Shown: positions 51,481 to 60,467 of the stretch, piece after piece | Position numbering within the stretch: the first letter of the stretch is position 1 | Layout of the letters: each line of letters starts with the position of its first letter | Origin: Yoonia sp034652275 | GTDB lineage: Bacteria > Pseudomonadota > Alphaproteobacteria > Rhodobacterales > Rhodobacteraceae | DNA: 64,000 nucleotides | Reading direction: 5' to 3' | Assembly: GCF_034652275.1 (NCBI RefSeq) | Contig: NZ_JAXIWG010000003.1 | Coordinates: 186,001-250,000, forward strand | Program-made: the position numbers and the translations under genes | Notes under the pieces: model-generated | Databases searched by the model: none | What the model saw: the letters and a program-made list of their open reading frames with translations, nothing else | What the model was told of the DNA's origin: nothing

Positions 51481-53111
51481 TTCGGCCCGTCGCCACCCTG
51501 CGGAACGGTCCAGACGATGTTCTGGCTGGGATCCTTGATGTCGCAGGTTTTGCAATGCACGCAGTTCTGGAAATTGATCTGGAACCGCGTGTCATCCCCC
51601 GTGCCCACGAATTCATAAACCCCCGCCGGACAATAGCGCGCTGACGGCCCCGCGAATTTCGGCAGGTTCACGGCCACCGGAATGGTGGGGTCTTTCAGTT
51701 GCAAATGCGCAGGCTGGCTTTCTTCGTGGTTGGTAAAGCTGAAGGCGACATTGGTCAGCCGGTCGAACGACAGCTTGCCATCGGGCTTGGGGTAATCGAT
51801 GGGTTTGTGCTTGTCGGCGGGTTCGGTCGCCAAAGCATCGGATTTGCCGTGCTTGAGCGTGCCCAGAACGCCGATTCCCAGCGTGTTCATCCACATGTCC
51901 GCGCCGCCGATTCCCAGCGACGCCATCAGCCCGTATTTCGACCAGAGCGGTTTGACATTGCGGACCTTTTTGAGATCCTTGCCAATCTCGCCCTTGCGCA
52001 CGGCGCTGTTGTAATCGTCCAGCGCGTCACCGCTGCGCCCTGCCTTGATCGCGGCAACGGCGGCCTCGGCGGCGGCGATGCCCGACAGCATGGCGTTATG
52101 GTTGCCCTTGATGCGCGGCACGTTGACCATGCCCGCTGCACAGCCCAGCAGCGCACCCCCCGGAAAGGCCAGTTGCGGCATCGACTGGAACCCGCCTTCG
52201 GAAATCGCGCGCGCGCCGTATGCCACGCGTTTGCCGCCCTTGAGCAGCTCTGCCACCATCGGGTGATGCTTGAACCGCTGGAATTCCATGTAGGGGAACA
52301 CGTAAGGGTTTTTATAGTTCAGGTGGACGACGAAGCCGACATAAACCTGATTGTTGTCAAGGTGATAGATGAACGACCCGCCGCCTGCGTTGCTGTCCAG
52401 CGGCCAGCCCATCGTATGCGTTACCGTGCCGGGCTTGTGCTTGGCAGGGTCGATTTCCCAGATTTCCTTCATGCCGAGGCCGTATTTCTGCACGTCGGAT
52501 TTCGCATCCAGATCGTATTTCGCGATCACCTGCTTGGACAAGGATCCGCGCACGCCTTCGCCAAGGAACACGTATTTGCCGTGCAGTTCCATGCCGGGTT
52601 CATAGCTGTCGCCGGGGGTGCCATCGGAGTTCTTGCCGAATTCACCCGCGACGACGCCTTTGACCTCGCCATCGGCGCCGTAAACCAGTTCCGAACAGGA
52701 CATGCCGGGGAAAATCTCGACGCCAAGCGCTTCGGCCTGTTCGGCCATCCAGCGGCAGACATTGCCCATCGACACGATGTAATTGCCGTGGTTGTTCATC
52801 AAGGGCGGCATCAGCAGATTGGGGATGCGCAGTTGTCCAGCCTGCCCCAGCATATAGAAATTGTCTTCGGTCACAGGCACGTTCAAGGGCGCGCCTTTTT
52901 CCTTCCAGTCGGGGATCAGCTTGTTCAGGCCGACAGGGTCCAGCACTGCGCCCGACAGGATATGCGCGCCGACTTCGGACCCTTTTTCCAGAACGACCAC
53001 GTTCAGATCGGCATCAAGCTGTTTCAGCCGGATCGCGGCCGACAGCCCGGCAGGGCCTGCGCCGACGATGACGACATCATATTCCATCGCTTCGCGTTCA
53101 ATCTGGGTCAT
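51465..53111 (-). CDS. Electron transfer flavoprotein-ubiquinone oxidoreductase
   Basis: 548 residues. Takes electrons from ETF, for example from fatty acid or amino acid oxidation, to ubiquinone at the inner membrane. FAD motif DVVIVGAGPAGLSAAIRL at the N terminus. The C-terminal 4Fe-4S motif comprises the Cys in RYCPAGVYEF and the three in QNCVHCKTCDIKDP. Full length. A downstream ATG (codon 9) is a less likely start. Confidence 0.97.
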   Translation of the reverse strand: MTQIEREAMEYDVVIVGAGPAGLSAAIRLKQLDADLNVVVLEKGSEVGAHILSGAVLDPVGLNKLIPDWKEKGAPLNVPVTEDNFYMLGQAGQLRIPNLLMPPLMNNHGNYIVSMGNVCRWMAEQAEALGVEIFPGMSCSELVYGADGEVKGVVAGEFGKNSDGTPGDSYEPGMELHGKYVFLGEGVRGSLSKQVIAKYDLDAKSDVQKYGLGMKEIWEIDPAKHKPGTVTHTMGWPLDSNAGGGSFIYHLDNNQVYVGFVVHLNYKNPYVFPYMEFQRFKHHPMVAELLKGGKRVAYGARAISEGGFQSMPQLAFPGGALLGCAAGMVNVPRIKGNHNAMLSGIAAAEAAVAAIKAGRSGDALDDYNSAVRKGEIGKDLKKVRNVKPLWSKYGLMASLGIGGADMWMNTLGIGVLGTLKHGKSDALATEPADKHKPIDYPKPDGKLSFDRLTNVAFSFTNHEESQPAHLQLKDPTIPVAVNLPKFAGPSARYCPAGVYEFVGTGDDTRFQINFQNCVHCKTCDIKDPSQNIVWTVPQGGDGPNYPNM

Positions 53112-53256
53112 TGTCTGTCCTTTAGAAAACGGGCCTCAAAGATCGGGGGCAGTCCCCTTTTATCCGGTCGCAGCAAGCGTTACCTGATGCTTTATCAAGG
53201 GGCAATCAAGACACGGCGTCAAAATGCGCCGCTGCGCCGACTTATCGCGGCAGGCC

Positions 53257-53286
53257 TTGACTTTGCTCTGCCCTGATAGGCTATGA
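53257..53286 (+). promoter_or_regulatory. Promoter candidate for greA
   Basis: TTGACT (53257-53262), 18 bases, CTATGA (53281-53286), about 40 bases before the greA start codon. Confidence 0.45.
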
Positions 53287-53325
53287 ACGTCGGACTGATA
53301 ATTTTCGCCCGGGAGGGACGACAAG

Positions 53326-53796
53326 ATGGAAAAGATTCCACTGACCCGTGCGGGTTTCGACAAACTCGATGCCGAGTTGAAGCACCTGAAAACCGTGGAA
53401 CGTCCCGCGATCATCCGCGCGATCTCTGAAGCGCGCGAACATGGCGATCTGTCGGAAAACGCCGAATACCATTCTGCAAAGGAAAAGCAGTCCTTTATCG
53501 AAGGGCGCGTGAAGGAACTGGAAAGCGTGATCTCGCTGGCCGAGGTGATCGACCCGTCGAAATTCTCGGGTCCGGTCAAATTCGGCGCGACCGTTTTGCT
53601 GGTCGACGAGGACACCGACGAGGAAAAAACCTATCAGATCGTCGGTGAATACGAGGCCGATATCGAAAGCGGCAAGCTGAACATGAAATCGCCCCTGTCG
53701 CGCGCCTTGATCGGCAAGGACGAAGGCGACAGTATCGAATTCAGCACGCCGGGTGGTGTGCGCAGCTACGAGATCCTGAAGATCACCTACAAATAG
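53326..53796 (+). CDS. greA: Transcription elongation factor GreA
   Basis: 156 residues. Rescues backtracked RNA polymerase by stimulating transcript cleavage. N-terminal coiled coil with the catalytic acidic tip (HGDLSENAEYHSAKEKQ) and C-terminal FKBP-like domain ending GVRSYEILKITYK. CGGGAGGG lies upstream of the ATG. First gene of a long plus-strand run. Confidence 0.97.
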   Translation: MEKIPLTRAGFDKLDAELKHLKTVERPAIIRAISEAREHGDLSENAEYHSAKEKQSFIEGRVKELESVISLAEVIDPSKFSGPVKFGATVLLVDEDTDEEKTYQIVGEYEADIESGKLNMKSPLSRALIGKDEGDSIEFSTPGGVRSYEILKITYK

Positions 53797-53810
53797 AAAG
53801 CGGGCATTGC

Positions 53811-54740
53811 ATGGCGCAGGGGCCGCACATCGACCAACCGCAGGGTCCGATCCTGACAGACGCCGCCGCTGTCGGGCTGTCCGTGCTATGGGTTGCCGGT
53901 GTCGCGCTGGCCTTCTGGTTGTGGCCGTCGCAGGCAGGCGGTCTGCGTCATGTCGTGATGTTGCTGGTGATGGCCGTGCCTGTCGGTATGGGTTGGTTTG
54001 CGCTGGTGAACGCCCGTGCCGTGCGGCGGATGGCGGCTGAAACGCGCCGCCTGCAAGCTGCACTTGCGATGCTGCAAAAGGCGATCATCGATGCGCAACC
54101 GCCCCCCGCCGCCCCGCCCCCCGTGACAGAGCCGAAGCCTGACCCCGCGACATCGCGCTTTGCTTCCCGCCGCGAGGTGTCGCGCCTGATCGTGCCGCGC
54201 GCCGCCCCGCAGCGCCAGCCCGACCAGCCCGCGCTGGCACTTGGCCCCGGACCCGAGGATGACGATCCGCCGCTCGAACGCCCCGATCTGGTGCGCGCGC
54301 TGAACTTTCCTGAAAATCAGGATGATACCGAGGGTTTCGCGGCACTCCGCCGTGCCTTGCGCGACAGGGGCGCGCGCCGTCTGGTGCAGGCCAGTCAGGA
54401 CGTGCTGACGCTGTTGTCGCAGGACGGCATCTATATGGATGACCTGCGCCCCGACCCCGCAAGCGCCGATCTCTGGCGCCGCTTCGCCAAAGGTGAACGC
54501 GGGCACAGCATGGACGGTCTGGGCGCGGTGCGCGACCATGCCGCGCTGTCGCTGGTGGCAGCCCGCATGCGCGAGGACACGATTTTCCGCGACGCCGTGC
54601 ACCATTTCATGCGGCGTTTCGATGAAATCCTCGTGACGTTTGAGGAACACGCTACCGATACCGACCTGCTGGAACTGGCCGAAACGCGCACCGCGCGGGC
54701 TTTCATGCTGCTTGGGCGCGCCAGCCGGACGTTCGACTAG
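53811..54740 (+). CDS. Membrane-anchored protein of unknown function
   Basis: 309 residues. Two membrane helices near residues 20-42 and 48-68, then a short coiled coil, a Pro-rich linker (about 95-115) and a soluble helical C-terminal domain (about 165-309). No known domain recognised. It sits 14 bases after greA and four bases before an AEC transporter gene. The pattern suggests a cytoplasmic domain tethered to the inner membrane. Confidence 0.8.
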   Translation: MAQGPHIDQPQGPILTDAAAVGLSVLWVAGVALAFWLWPSQAGGLRHVVMLLVMAVPVGMGWFALVNARAVRRMAAETRRLQAALAMLQKAIIDAQPPPAAPPPVTEPKPDPATSRFASRREVSRLIVPRAAPQRQPDQPALALGPGPEDDDPPLERPDLVRALNFPENQDDTEGFAALRRALRDRGARRLVQASQDVLTLLSQDGIYMDDLRPDPASADLWRRFAKGERGHSMDGLGAVRDHAALSLVAARMREDTIFRDAVHHFMRRFDEILVTFEEHATDTDLLELAETRTARAFMLLGRASRTFD

Positions 54741-54744
54741 GCGC

Positions 54745-55680
54745 ATGTGGGATATCTTTCTCAAGACGCTGCCGTTCTTCATGCTGATCGCCCTTGGCTA
54801 TGGATCAGGCCGGACCAAGTTCTTTTCCGCTGAAGCGACCGCCTATCTGACGAAATTCGTCTTTTACTTCGCGCTGTCGGCAATGCTGTTCCGGTTTTCG
54901 GCCAATCTGTCGCTGGACGCGATCCTCGACTGGCAATTCGTCTTTGCCTATCTGGCGGGGACATCGGTGGTCTATGTGCTGGCTACACTGGTCGCGCTGC
55001 GCCGCAACCGCCCCATGGCCGAAGCCGCCGTCGAGGCGCAATGTGCCGTCATCGGCAATGTCGGTTTTCTTGGTATCCCGATGCTGGTTCTGCTTTTGGG
55101 CGAACCTGCCATCGGTCCCATCATGCTGGTGCTGGCGGTCGACCTGATCGTCTTTGGCAGTCTGATCGTGATCCTCATCACCGGATCGCGCGACGGGCGC
55201 ATGTCGCCGCTGATCCTTGTCACCGTGTTCACGGGGCTGATCAAGAACCCGATGATCGTGTCGATCACGCTGGGCCTGATGGTGTCGTCCTTTGGCTGGA
55301 CTGTGCCCGTGCCGATCAATGATTTCATGATCCTGCTGGGTGCGGCCGCAACCCCTGGGGCCTTGTTCGCCATCGGAGCGTCGCTGGCCACAAAATCCGC
55401 CGAACGGGTTGCGGTTGCGGGCTGGCTGACGTTCTGCAAGCTGTTTTTGCATCCCGCAGCGGTGGCGGTCGCCGCACTTTTGGTGTTTACGGTCGACCCA
55501 TATGCCGCAGGTGTCATGATCGCGGCCGCCGCCTTGCCGGTGGCGGGTAATGTGTTCATTCTGGCGCAGCATTACGGTGTCGCACCTGCGCGGGTGTCGG
55601 CGTCGATCCTGCTGTCGACGGCGGCCAGCGTTGTCACCCTGTCACTGGTTATCGGCTGGGTGACAGGATTCATGGGATAG
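54745..55680 (+). CDS. AEC-family transporter (auxin efflux carrier-like)
   Basis: 311 residues from ATG 54745. Ten membrane helices of the PIN/AEC fold with the central Asn/Pro-containing segments (GNVGFLGIPML; PVAGNVFILAQHYG). Bacterial members export or import small organic acids such as malate or malonate. Substrate unknown. Four bases after the preceding gene. Confidence 0.9.
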   Translation: MWDIFLKTLPFFMLIALGYGSGRTKFFSAEATAYLTKFVFYFALSAMLFRFSANLSLDAILDWQFVFAYLAGTSVVYVLATLVALRRNRPMAEAAVEAQCAVIGNVGFLGIPMLVLLLGEPAIGPIMLVLAVDLIVFGSLIVILITGSRDGRMSPLILVTVFTGLIKNPMIVSITLGLMVSSFGWTVPVPINDFMILLGAAATPGALFAIGASLATKSAERVAVAGWLTFCKLFLHPAAVAVAALLVFTVDPYAAGVMIAAAALPVAGNVFILAQHYGVAPARVSASILLSTAASVVTLSLVIGWVTGFMG

Positions 55681-55690
55681 GACGGAACAG

Positions 55691-56521
55691 ATGAAAACAA
55701 TCGCGGAAAACCGCTGCTTTGGCGGCACACAGGGCGTCTATAGCCATGCCTCGAACGCTTGCGGCGTTGATATGACCTTTGGCCTGTTCCTGCCCGAAGA
55801 GGCCGCCATCGGCCCCGTGCCAGTGCTGTGGTTCCTTTCGGGGCTGACCTGCACGCATGAAAACGCGATGATCAAGGCGGGCGCACAAGGCTGGGCCGCC
55901 GAACAGGGTATCGCAGTGGTGTTCCCCGACACATCGCCCCGCGGCGAAGGTGTCGCCAATGACGAGGCTTATGATCTGGGGCAGGGCGCGGGTTTCTATG
56001 TGAACGCGACACAGGACCCTTGGAAACCGCATTTCCAGATGTGGGATTATGTAAGCCGCGAATTGCCCGACCTGATTGGGGCCAACTTCGCGCTGGATAT
56101 GGAGCGCCAAGCCATCACCGGCCATTCGATGGGCGGGCATGGCGCGCTGACGTTGGCGATGGGCCTGCCAGGGCGGTTCCGGTCGGTGTCGGCCTTCGCG
56201 CCGATCTGCCACCCAACGCAGAGCGATTGGGGCCGCAAGCAGTTCACCGCCTATCTGGGCGCGGACGAGGGCGCATGGGCCGCCCATGACGCAACGTTGT
56301 TGATGAAAGACCGTGGCTTTGACGGCCCCGTGCTGATCGACACCGGCACGGCGGACCAGTTCGGCGATCTCTTGGGCACCGAGCATTTGGCCGCTGCCAT
56401 GGCCGCGCGGCGGCAGGACGGGGTGTTGCGCCTGCAAAAAGGCTATGACCATTCCTATTTCTTCATCGCGACTTTCATGGAAGACCACGTCGATTTCCAC
56501 GCGCAGGCGCTTTACGCATGA
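55691..56521 (+). CDS. fghA: S-formylglutathione hydrolase
   Basis: 276 residues. Last step of glutathione-dependent formaldehyde detoxification, releasing formate. FLSGLTCTHENAMIKAGAQ and FPDTSPRG are family signatures. The Ser nucleophile is in GHSMGGHGAL, and the C-terminal YDHSYFFIATFMEDH holds the His. The formaldehyde dehydrogenase gene is not in the window. It overlaps the next gene by four bases. Confidence 0.96.
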   Translation: MKTIAENRCFGGTQGVYSHASNACGVDMTFGLFLPEEAAIGPVPVLWFLSGLTCTHENAMIKAGAQGWAAEQGIAVVFPDTSPRGEGVANDEAYDLGQGAGFYVNATQDPWKPHFQMWDYVSRELPDLIGANFALDMERQAITGHSMGGHGALTLAMGLPGRFRSVSAFAPICHPTQSDWGRKQFTAYLGADEGAWAAHDATLLMKDRGFDGPVLIDTGTADQFGDLLGTEHLAAAMAARRQDGVLRLQKGYDHSYFFIATFMEDHVDFHAQALYA

Positions 56522-56964
56522 TCTTTATTGACGCCGATGCCTGTCCTGTGAAGGCAGAGGTGGAACGCGTCGGCACCCGCCACGGGTTGCGGATGTTCGT
56601 CGTCTCGAACGGCGGCATCCGGCCTTCGGCAAATCCGCTGGTCGAAACCGTGGTGGTGCCGGACGGCCCCGATGTCGCCGATATGTGGATCGCGGATCGC
56701 GCGACCAAAGGCGATGTGGTGATCACGGGTGACATCCCCTTGGCCGCGCGCTGCATTGAAAACGGTGCCTTGGTGCTGAAACACAACGGAGAGCCGCTGA
56801 CGCAGGCCAATATCGGCAATGTGCTGGCGACGCGTGACCTTATGGCCGATATGCGCGCCGCCGACCCGTTCCGGCAAGGCGGCGGCAAACCGTTCAGCAA
56901 GGCCGATCGCGCGCGGTTCCTCGACGCGCTCGAACGCATGGTCCGCGCGGCGGCCAAGGCATGA
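56518..56964 (+). CDS. YaiI/YqxD-family (DUF188) protein
   Basis: 148 residues. PIN-like/NYN-type fold with MIFIDADACPVKAEVERV at the start, DRATKGDVVITGDIPLAARCI in the middle and KADRARFLDALERMV at the end. Asp residues suggest a nuclease-like metal site, but activity is unproven in the family. Overlaps fghA and the DMT gene by four bases each. Confidence 0.93.
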   Translation: MIFIDADACPVKAEVERVGTRHGLRMFVVSNGGIRPSANPLVETVVVPDGPDVADMWIADRATKGDVVITGDIPLAARCIENGALVLKHNGEPLTQANIGNVLATRDLMADMRAADPFRQGGGKPFSKADRARFLDALERMVRAAAKA

Positions 56965-57914
56965 AAACGCTGACGCCAGCAGCCCTTGGCGCGCTGTGTG
57001 CGGTGCTGTCGGTGATTTTCTTTTCGGCCAATGACGTCGCGATCAAATGGCTCAGCGATGGCTATGCCCTGCATCAGGTTGTGCTGATCCGGTCCATCAT
57101 CGGGCTGGCCATCATCCTTACGATCATCGCCCCGATGACCGATGGCTGGGCCATCGCGCGCACCAAGCGGCTCAAGATGCACCTCTTGCGCGGCAGTTTC
57201 GTGGTCTTTGCCAACCTGACCTTCTTTCTAGCCCTTGCCGCCATGCCGCTGGCCGAGGCGGTGGCGATCTTTTTCATCAGTCCGCTGGTCATCACGATCT
57301 TTTCGGTCCTGTTTCTGGGCGAAAAGGTCGGGCCGCGCCGCTGGGCCGCCATTGCGCTGGGCTTTGCGGGTGTGCTGATCATGGTGCGCCCCGGGACAGC
57401 GGCGTTTCAACCGGCTTCGGTGCTGCCTTTGGTCTCGGCCACCTGCTATGCCGCGATGCATGTGCTCACGCGCCGGATCGGTGGTACGGAAAGTGCGGCG
57501 ACAATGGCGTTCTACATCCAGATCGTGTTCATCGTGGTCTGCACTGCCATGGGGCTGACCGTGGGCTGGGGCCAGTTCGCGGACCAGTCCGACCCGTCGC
57601 TGGCGTTCCTGCTGCGCCCATGGGACTGGCCGCTGATGGCGGATATGCCGGTGTTTGCGGTGATCGGGGCAGGCACGGCCTTTGCCGGTTACCTGATTTC
57701 GCAGGCGTATCGCGTGACCGAGGCCTCCTTTGTCGCCCCCTTCGAATATCTCGCCCTGCCGATGGCGGTGGTCTGGGGCATGGTGGTGTTCGACGAATAT
57801 CCGGCGCTGACCGATTACCTTGGCATGGCGCTGATCATGGCGGCGGGGCTGTTCATGCTGTGGCGCGATGCGCAAAAGCCGCCAGCAGGTTTACAGCGCC
57901 CGTTGCGGCGCTAA
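56961..57914 (+). CDS. DMT-family transporter (two EamA domains)
   Basis: 317 residues, ten membrane helices in two EamA repeats, the second beginning near residue 150. Drug/metabolite exporters carry amino acids, nucleosides and similar small molecules; specificity unknown. ATGA overlap with the DUF188 gene places it in the same operon. Confidence 0.92.
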   Translation: MKTLTPAALGALCAVLSVIFFSANDVAIKWLSDGYALHQVVLIRSIIGLAIILTIIAPMTDGWAIARTKRLKMHLLRGSFVVFANLTFFLALAAMPLAEAVAIFFISPLVITIFSVLFLGEKVGPRRWAAIALGFAGVLIMVRPGTAAFQPASVLPLVSATCYAAMHVLTRRIGGTESAATMAFYIQIVFIVVCTAMGLTVGWGQFADQSDPSLAFLLRPWDWPLMADMPVFAVIGAGTAFAGYLISQAYRVTEASFVAPFEYLALPMAVVWGMVVFDEYPALTDYLGMALIMAAGLFMLWRDAQKPPAGLQRPLRR

Positions 57915-57942
57915 GCTGCGCACAACCAAAGCAGGAGCACCC

Positions 57943-58566
57943 ATGTCCCAGATCAACGCGGTCATCTTTGACATCGGCAATGTGCTGATCGAATGGCAGC
58001 CGGAACGGTTCTTCGATAGCGTGATCGGTGCGGACCGCCGCAAGGCCATGTTCGCGGAGATCGACCTGCACGGGATCAACGATGTCGTGGACCGTGGCGG
58101 GCATTTCCGCGACACGATCCATGCCGCCGCTGACGCCAACCCCGACTGGCGCGACGAGGTGCTGATGTGGCACGACCGCTGGATCGACATGGCATCGCCC
58201 GCCATCGACCATTCCGTGCGCTTGCTGCGCGCGTTGCGCACCAACGGCGTGCCGGTCTTTGCGCTGACCAACTTCGGCATCCAGACCTTCGAGATTGCAG
58301 AACCCGTCTATCCGTTTCTGCGCGACTTCGACCGGCGCTATATCTCGGGCCATTTGGCCGTCATCAAACCCGACCCCGCGATTTACGCGATGGTCGAGGA
58401 GGATTGCGGGCTGGACCCTGCAACGCTGTTGTTTGCCGACGACCGGATCGACAATATCAACGCCGCCGCCGCGCGCGGTTGGCAGACGCATCTGTTCACG
58501 CATCCGCAAGGCTGGGCCGACCGGCTGGTGGACGCAGGCCTTTTGTCAGAAAGCCAAGCCCGATGA
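57943..58566 (+). CDS. HAD-superfamily hydrolase (YihX-like)
   Basis: 207 residues from ATG 57943 with AGGAG upstream. FDIGNVLIEW is motif I with the nucleophilic Asp, FALTNFG motif II, KPDPAIYAM motif III and FADDRIDNINAAAARG motif IV. This matches YihX/dehalogenase-type phosphatases acting on sugar phosphates; the substrate is not known. Overlaps the ornithine cyclodeaminase-like gene by ATGA. Confidence 0.93.
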   Translation: MSQINAVIFDIGNVLIEWQPERFFDSVIGADRRKAMFAEIDLHGINDVVDRGGHFRDTIHAAADANPDWRDEVLMWHDRWIDMASPAIDHSVRLLRALRTNGVPVFALTNFGIQTFEIAEPVYPFLRDFDRRYISGHLAVIKPDPAIYAMVEEDCGLDPATLLFADDRIDNINAAAARGWQTHLFTHPQGWADRLVDAGLLSESQAR

Positions 58567-59477
58567 CCGTGATGATCCCCTTCGCCGAAGCCGATGCCAT
58601 GCTCGACTGGCTTGCCCTGACCGATGCGCTGGCCGCAGGGCATGAAGGACCGAAGGCCGATGTCGCCGATGTGTTCCTTTACGAAGGGGCGAATACCCTG
58701 CTGAATCGTTCCGCGTGGATCGCGGGACTGGGGCTCGCGGTGAAATGCGCGACCATCTTTCCGGGCAACAAGGCGCTGGGCAAGCCTGCTATCGGTGGCG
58801 CCGTGAACCTCTTTTCAGGGCAGGACGGCGCGCTGGAGGCGATCCTTGATTTCCATCTGGTGACCAAATGGAAAACCGCCGGTGACAGCCTTTTGGCTGC
58901 GCGCCGTCTTGCGCGCCCAGACAGCCGCAACATCCTGATTGTGGGCGCGGGCACCGTGGGCCAGTCGCTGCGGCAAGCCTATGGCGCAGCCTTTCCGGAT
59001 GCGCGCTTCACCGTCTGGAACCGCTCCGTCGAAGCGGCAGAGGCGTTCCGCCAGACCTTTCCCGGTGTGACCGTCGCGGGTGATCTGGAACAGGCGGTAC
59101 GCCGCGCGGATATCGTGACCTCTGCCACCATGTCCACTGACCCGCTGATCAAGGGTGACTGGCTGCAACCCGGCACCCATGTCGACCTGATCGGCGCCTA
59201 CCGCCCCGACATGCGCGAGGTCGATGACGCGGCCTTGCAAAAGGCGCGGATCTTCGTCGACAGCCGCGAGACGACGACCCACCATATCGGCGAGCTGAAG
59301 ATCCCGATTGCGGCAGGTGTCATTACGCCCGCGGATGTCATCGCCGATTTCTATGCGCTGGATCGCTTCATCCGCCATAATCCCGACGAGATTACCCTGT
59401 TCAAGAACGGGGGAGGGGCGCATCTCGACCTGATGACGTGCCGCTACATTCTGGACGTCTGGCAGGCGCGCCACTGA
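58563..59477 (+). CDS. Ornithine cyclodeaminase/mu-crystallin family protein
   Basis: 304 residues from ATG 58563. VKCATIFPGN contains the substrate-binding Lys. NILIVGAGTVGQSLRQA is the NAD(H) Rossmann motif and TSATMSTDPLI follows. Family members include ornithine and alanine dehydrogenases and imine reductases; the product could act on an imino acid. Coupled to the HAD gene; 16 bases separate it from the hydrolase. Confidence 0.92.
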   Translation: MTVMIPFAEADAMLDWLALTDALAAGHEGPKADVADVFLYEGANTLLNRSAWIAGLGLAVKCATIFPGNKALGKPAIGGAVNLFSGQDGALEAILDFHLVTKWKTAGDSLLAARRLARPDSRNILIVGAGTVGQSLRQAYGAAFPDARFTVWNRSVEAAEAFRQTFPGVTVAGDLEQAVRRADIVTSATMSTDPLIKGDWLQPGTHVDLIGAYRPDMREVDDAALQKARIFVDSRETTTHHIGELKIPIAAGVITPADVIADFYALDRFIRHNPDEITLFKNGGGAHLDLMTCRYILDVWQARH

Positions 59478-59493
59478 CGAAGGACGCAGGCGT

Positions 59494-60417
59494 ATGTGGT
59501 ATATCGGTTTCTTGCTCGTGTTTGTGGGCGCGGTCGCGGCCTTGCCGATACTGCTGGAACGGCGGAGGGTCACCATCGGACCCGAGGCGCGCCAAAGCGC
59601 CAAAGGCGAATTCGCCGTGCTGTCCCAAGGGGTCACCTATTACCGCTGGCTGGGGTCGGCGCGCGGCCCTGTCGCGGTGCTGGTCCACGGGATCGCAACA
59701 CCTTCGGTTGCGATGTACGATCTGGCCGAAGGGCTGGGGCGGATGGGCTACCGCGTGCTGGTCTATGATCTTTACGGGCGGGGATTGTCGGACGCACCGC
59801 GCGGGCGGCAGAATGGTGCGTTCTTCGTGCGGCAGTTGTCGGACCTCTTGACACATCAGGACGTCCCCGAGGAAGTGACGCTGGTCGGCTATTCCATGGG
59901 TGGCGCCATCGCCACGCTGTTTGCCGCGCGCAATCCGCACCGCGTGACGCGGCTGATCCTGTTCGCCCCTGCCGGTATCGTGACGCCCGAGGATGATTTC
60001 GCCCGCTTTTGCAGGCGCTGGCCCGTGATCGGTGACTGGGTGCACGGGATGTTCGCGCGCCGCCGGATACTTGCGGCGATCCCTGCGGACGGACCAAACC
60101 TGAACCTGAACATCGTGCGCTATGCCCAGCGGGCGGAACTGAACCGCAAAGGCTATCTGCGCGCCATCCTGTCCAGCAGGCGTGGCGTCCTGTCCGAACG
60201 GCTGGAGAAAGAGCATCGCAAGATCGCCAAGATGGCGCTGCCCGTCGTCGCGATCTGGGCCGAGAAGGACGAGGTCATTCCGCTGTCGGCCCTTGGGCTG
60301 CTGGCCCAGTGGAACCGCGGGGCCCATCAGGAGGTCGTGCCGGGGGCGGGCCATGCCATGCCCTACAGCCACCCCGCCGAGGCGATGAAGGCCCTGCGCG
60401 TCGGCCTGCGCGACTGA
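59494..60417 (+). CDS. Membrane-anchored alpha/beta hydrolase
   Basis: 307 residues. The N-terminal helix (WYIGFLLVFVGAVAALPILL) probably anchors it. VLVHGIATPS oxyanion region, nucleophile in GYSMGGAIA, acid in WAEKDEVIP, His in GAGHAMPY. Substrate unknown; esterase or lipase-like. Cotranscribed with its neighbours. Confidence 0.9.
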   Translation: MWYIGFLLVFVGAVAALPILLERRRVTIGPEARQSAKGEFAVLSQGVTYYRWLGSARGPVAVLVHGIATPSVAMYDLAEGLGRMGYRVLVYDLYGRGLSDAPRGRQNGAFFVRQLSDLLTHQDVPEEVTLVGYSMGGAIATLFAARNPHRVTRLILFAPAGIVTPEDDFARFCRRWPVIGDWVHGMFARRRILAAIPADGPNLNLNIVRYAQRAELNRKGYLRAILSSRRGVLSERLEKEHRKIAKMALPVVAIWAEKDEVIPLSALGLLAQWNRGAHQEVVPGAGHAMPYSHPAEAMKALRVGLRD

Positions 60418-60467
60418 CCCGAAGGTCGGTCCTTTTCAAGGCTGGACCGTCAGGCTATGCAGCGCGC

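Noticed and set aside
53145..53161. GGGG-CAGT-CCCC-TTTT as a plus-strand terminator
   Set aside because: No plus-strand gene reads into it; it lies upstream of the minus-strand ETF-QO gene, and four pairs are weak.
51699..53276. 525-codon plus-strand frame opposite ETF-QO
   Set aside because: It mirrors the recognised minus-strand enzyme with its FAD and 4Fe-4S motifs.
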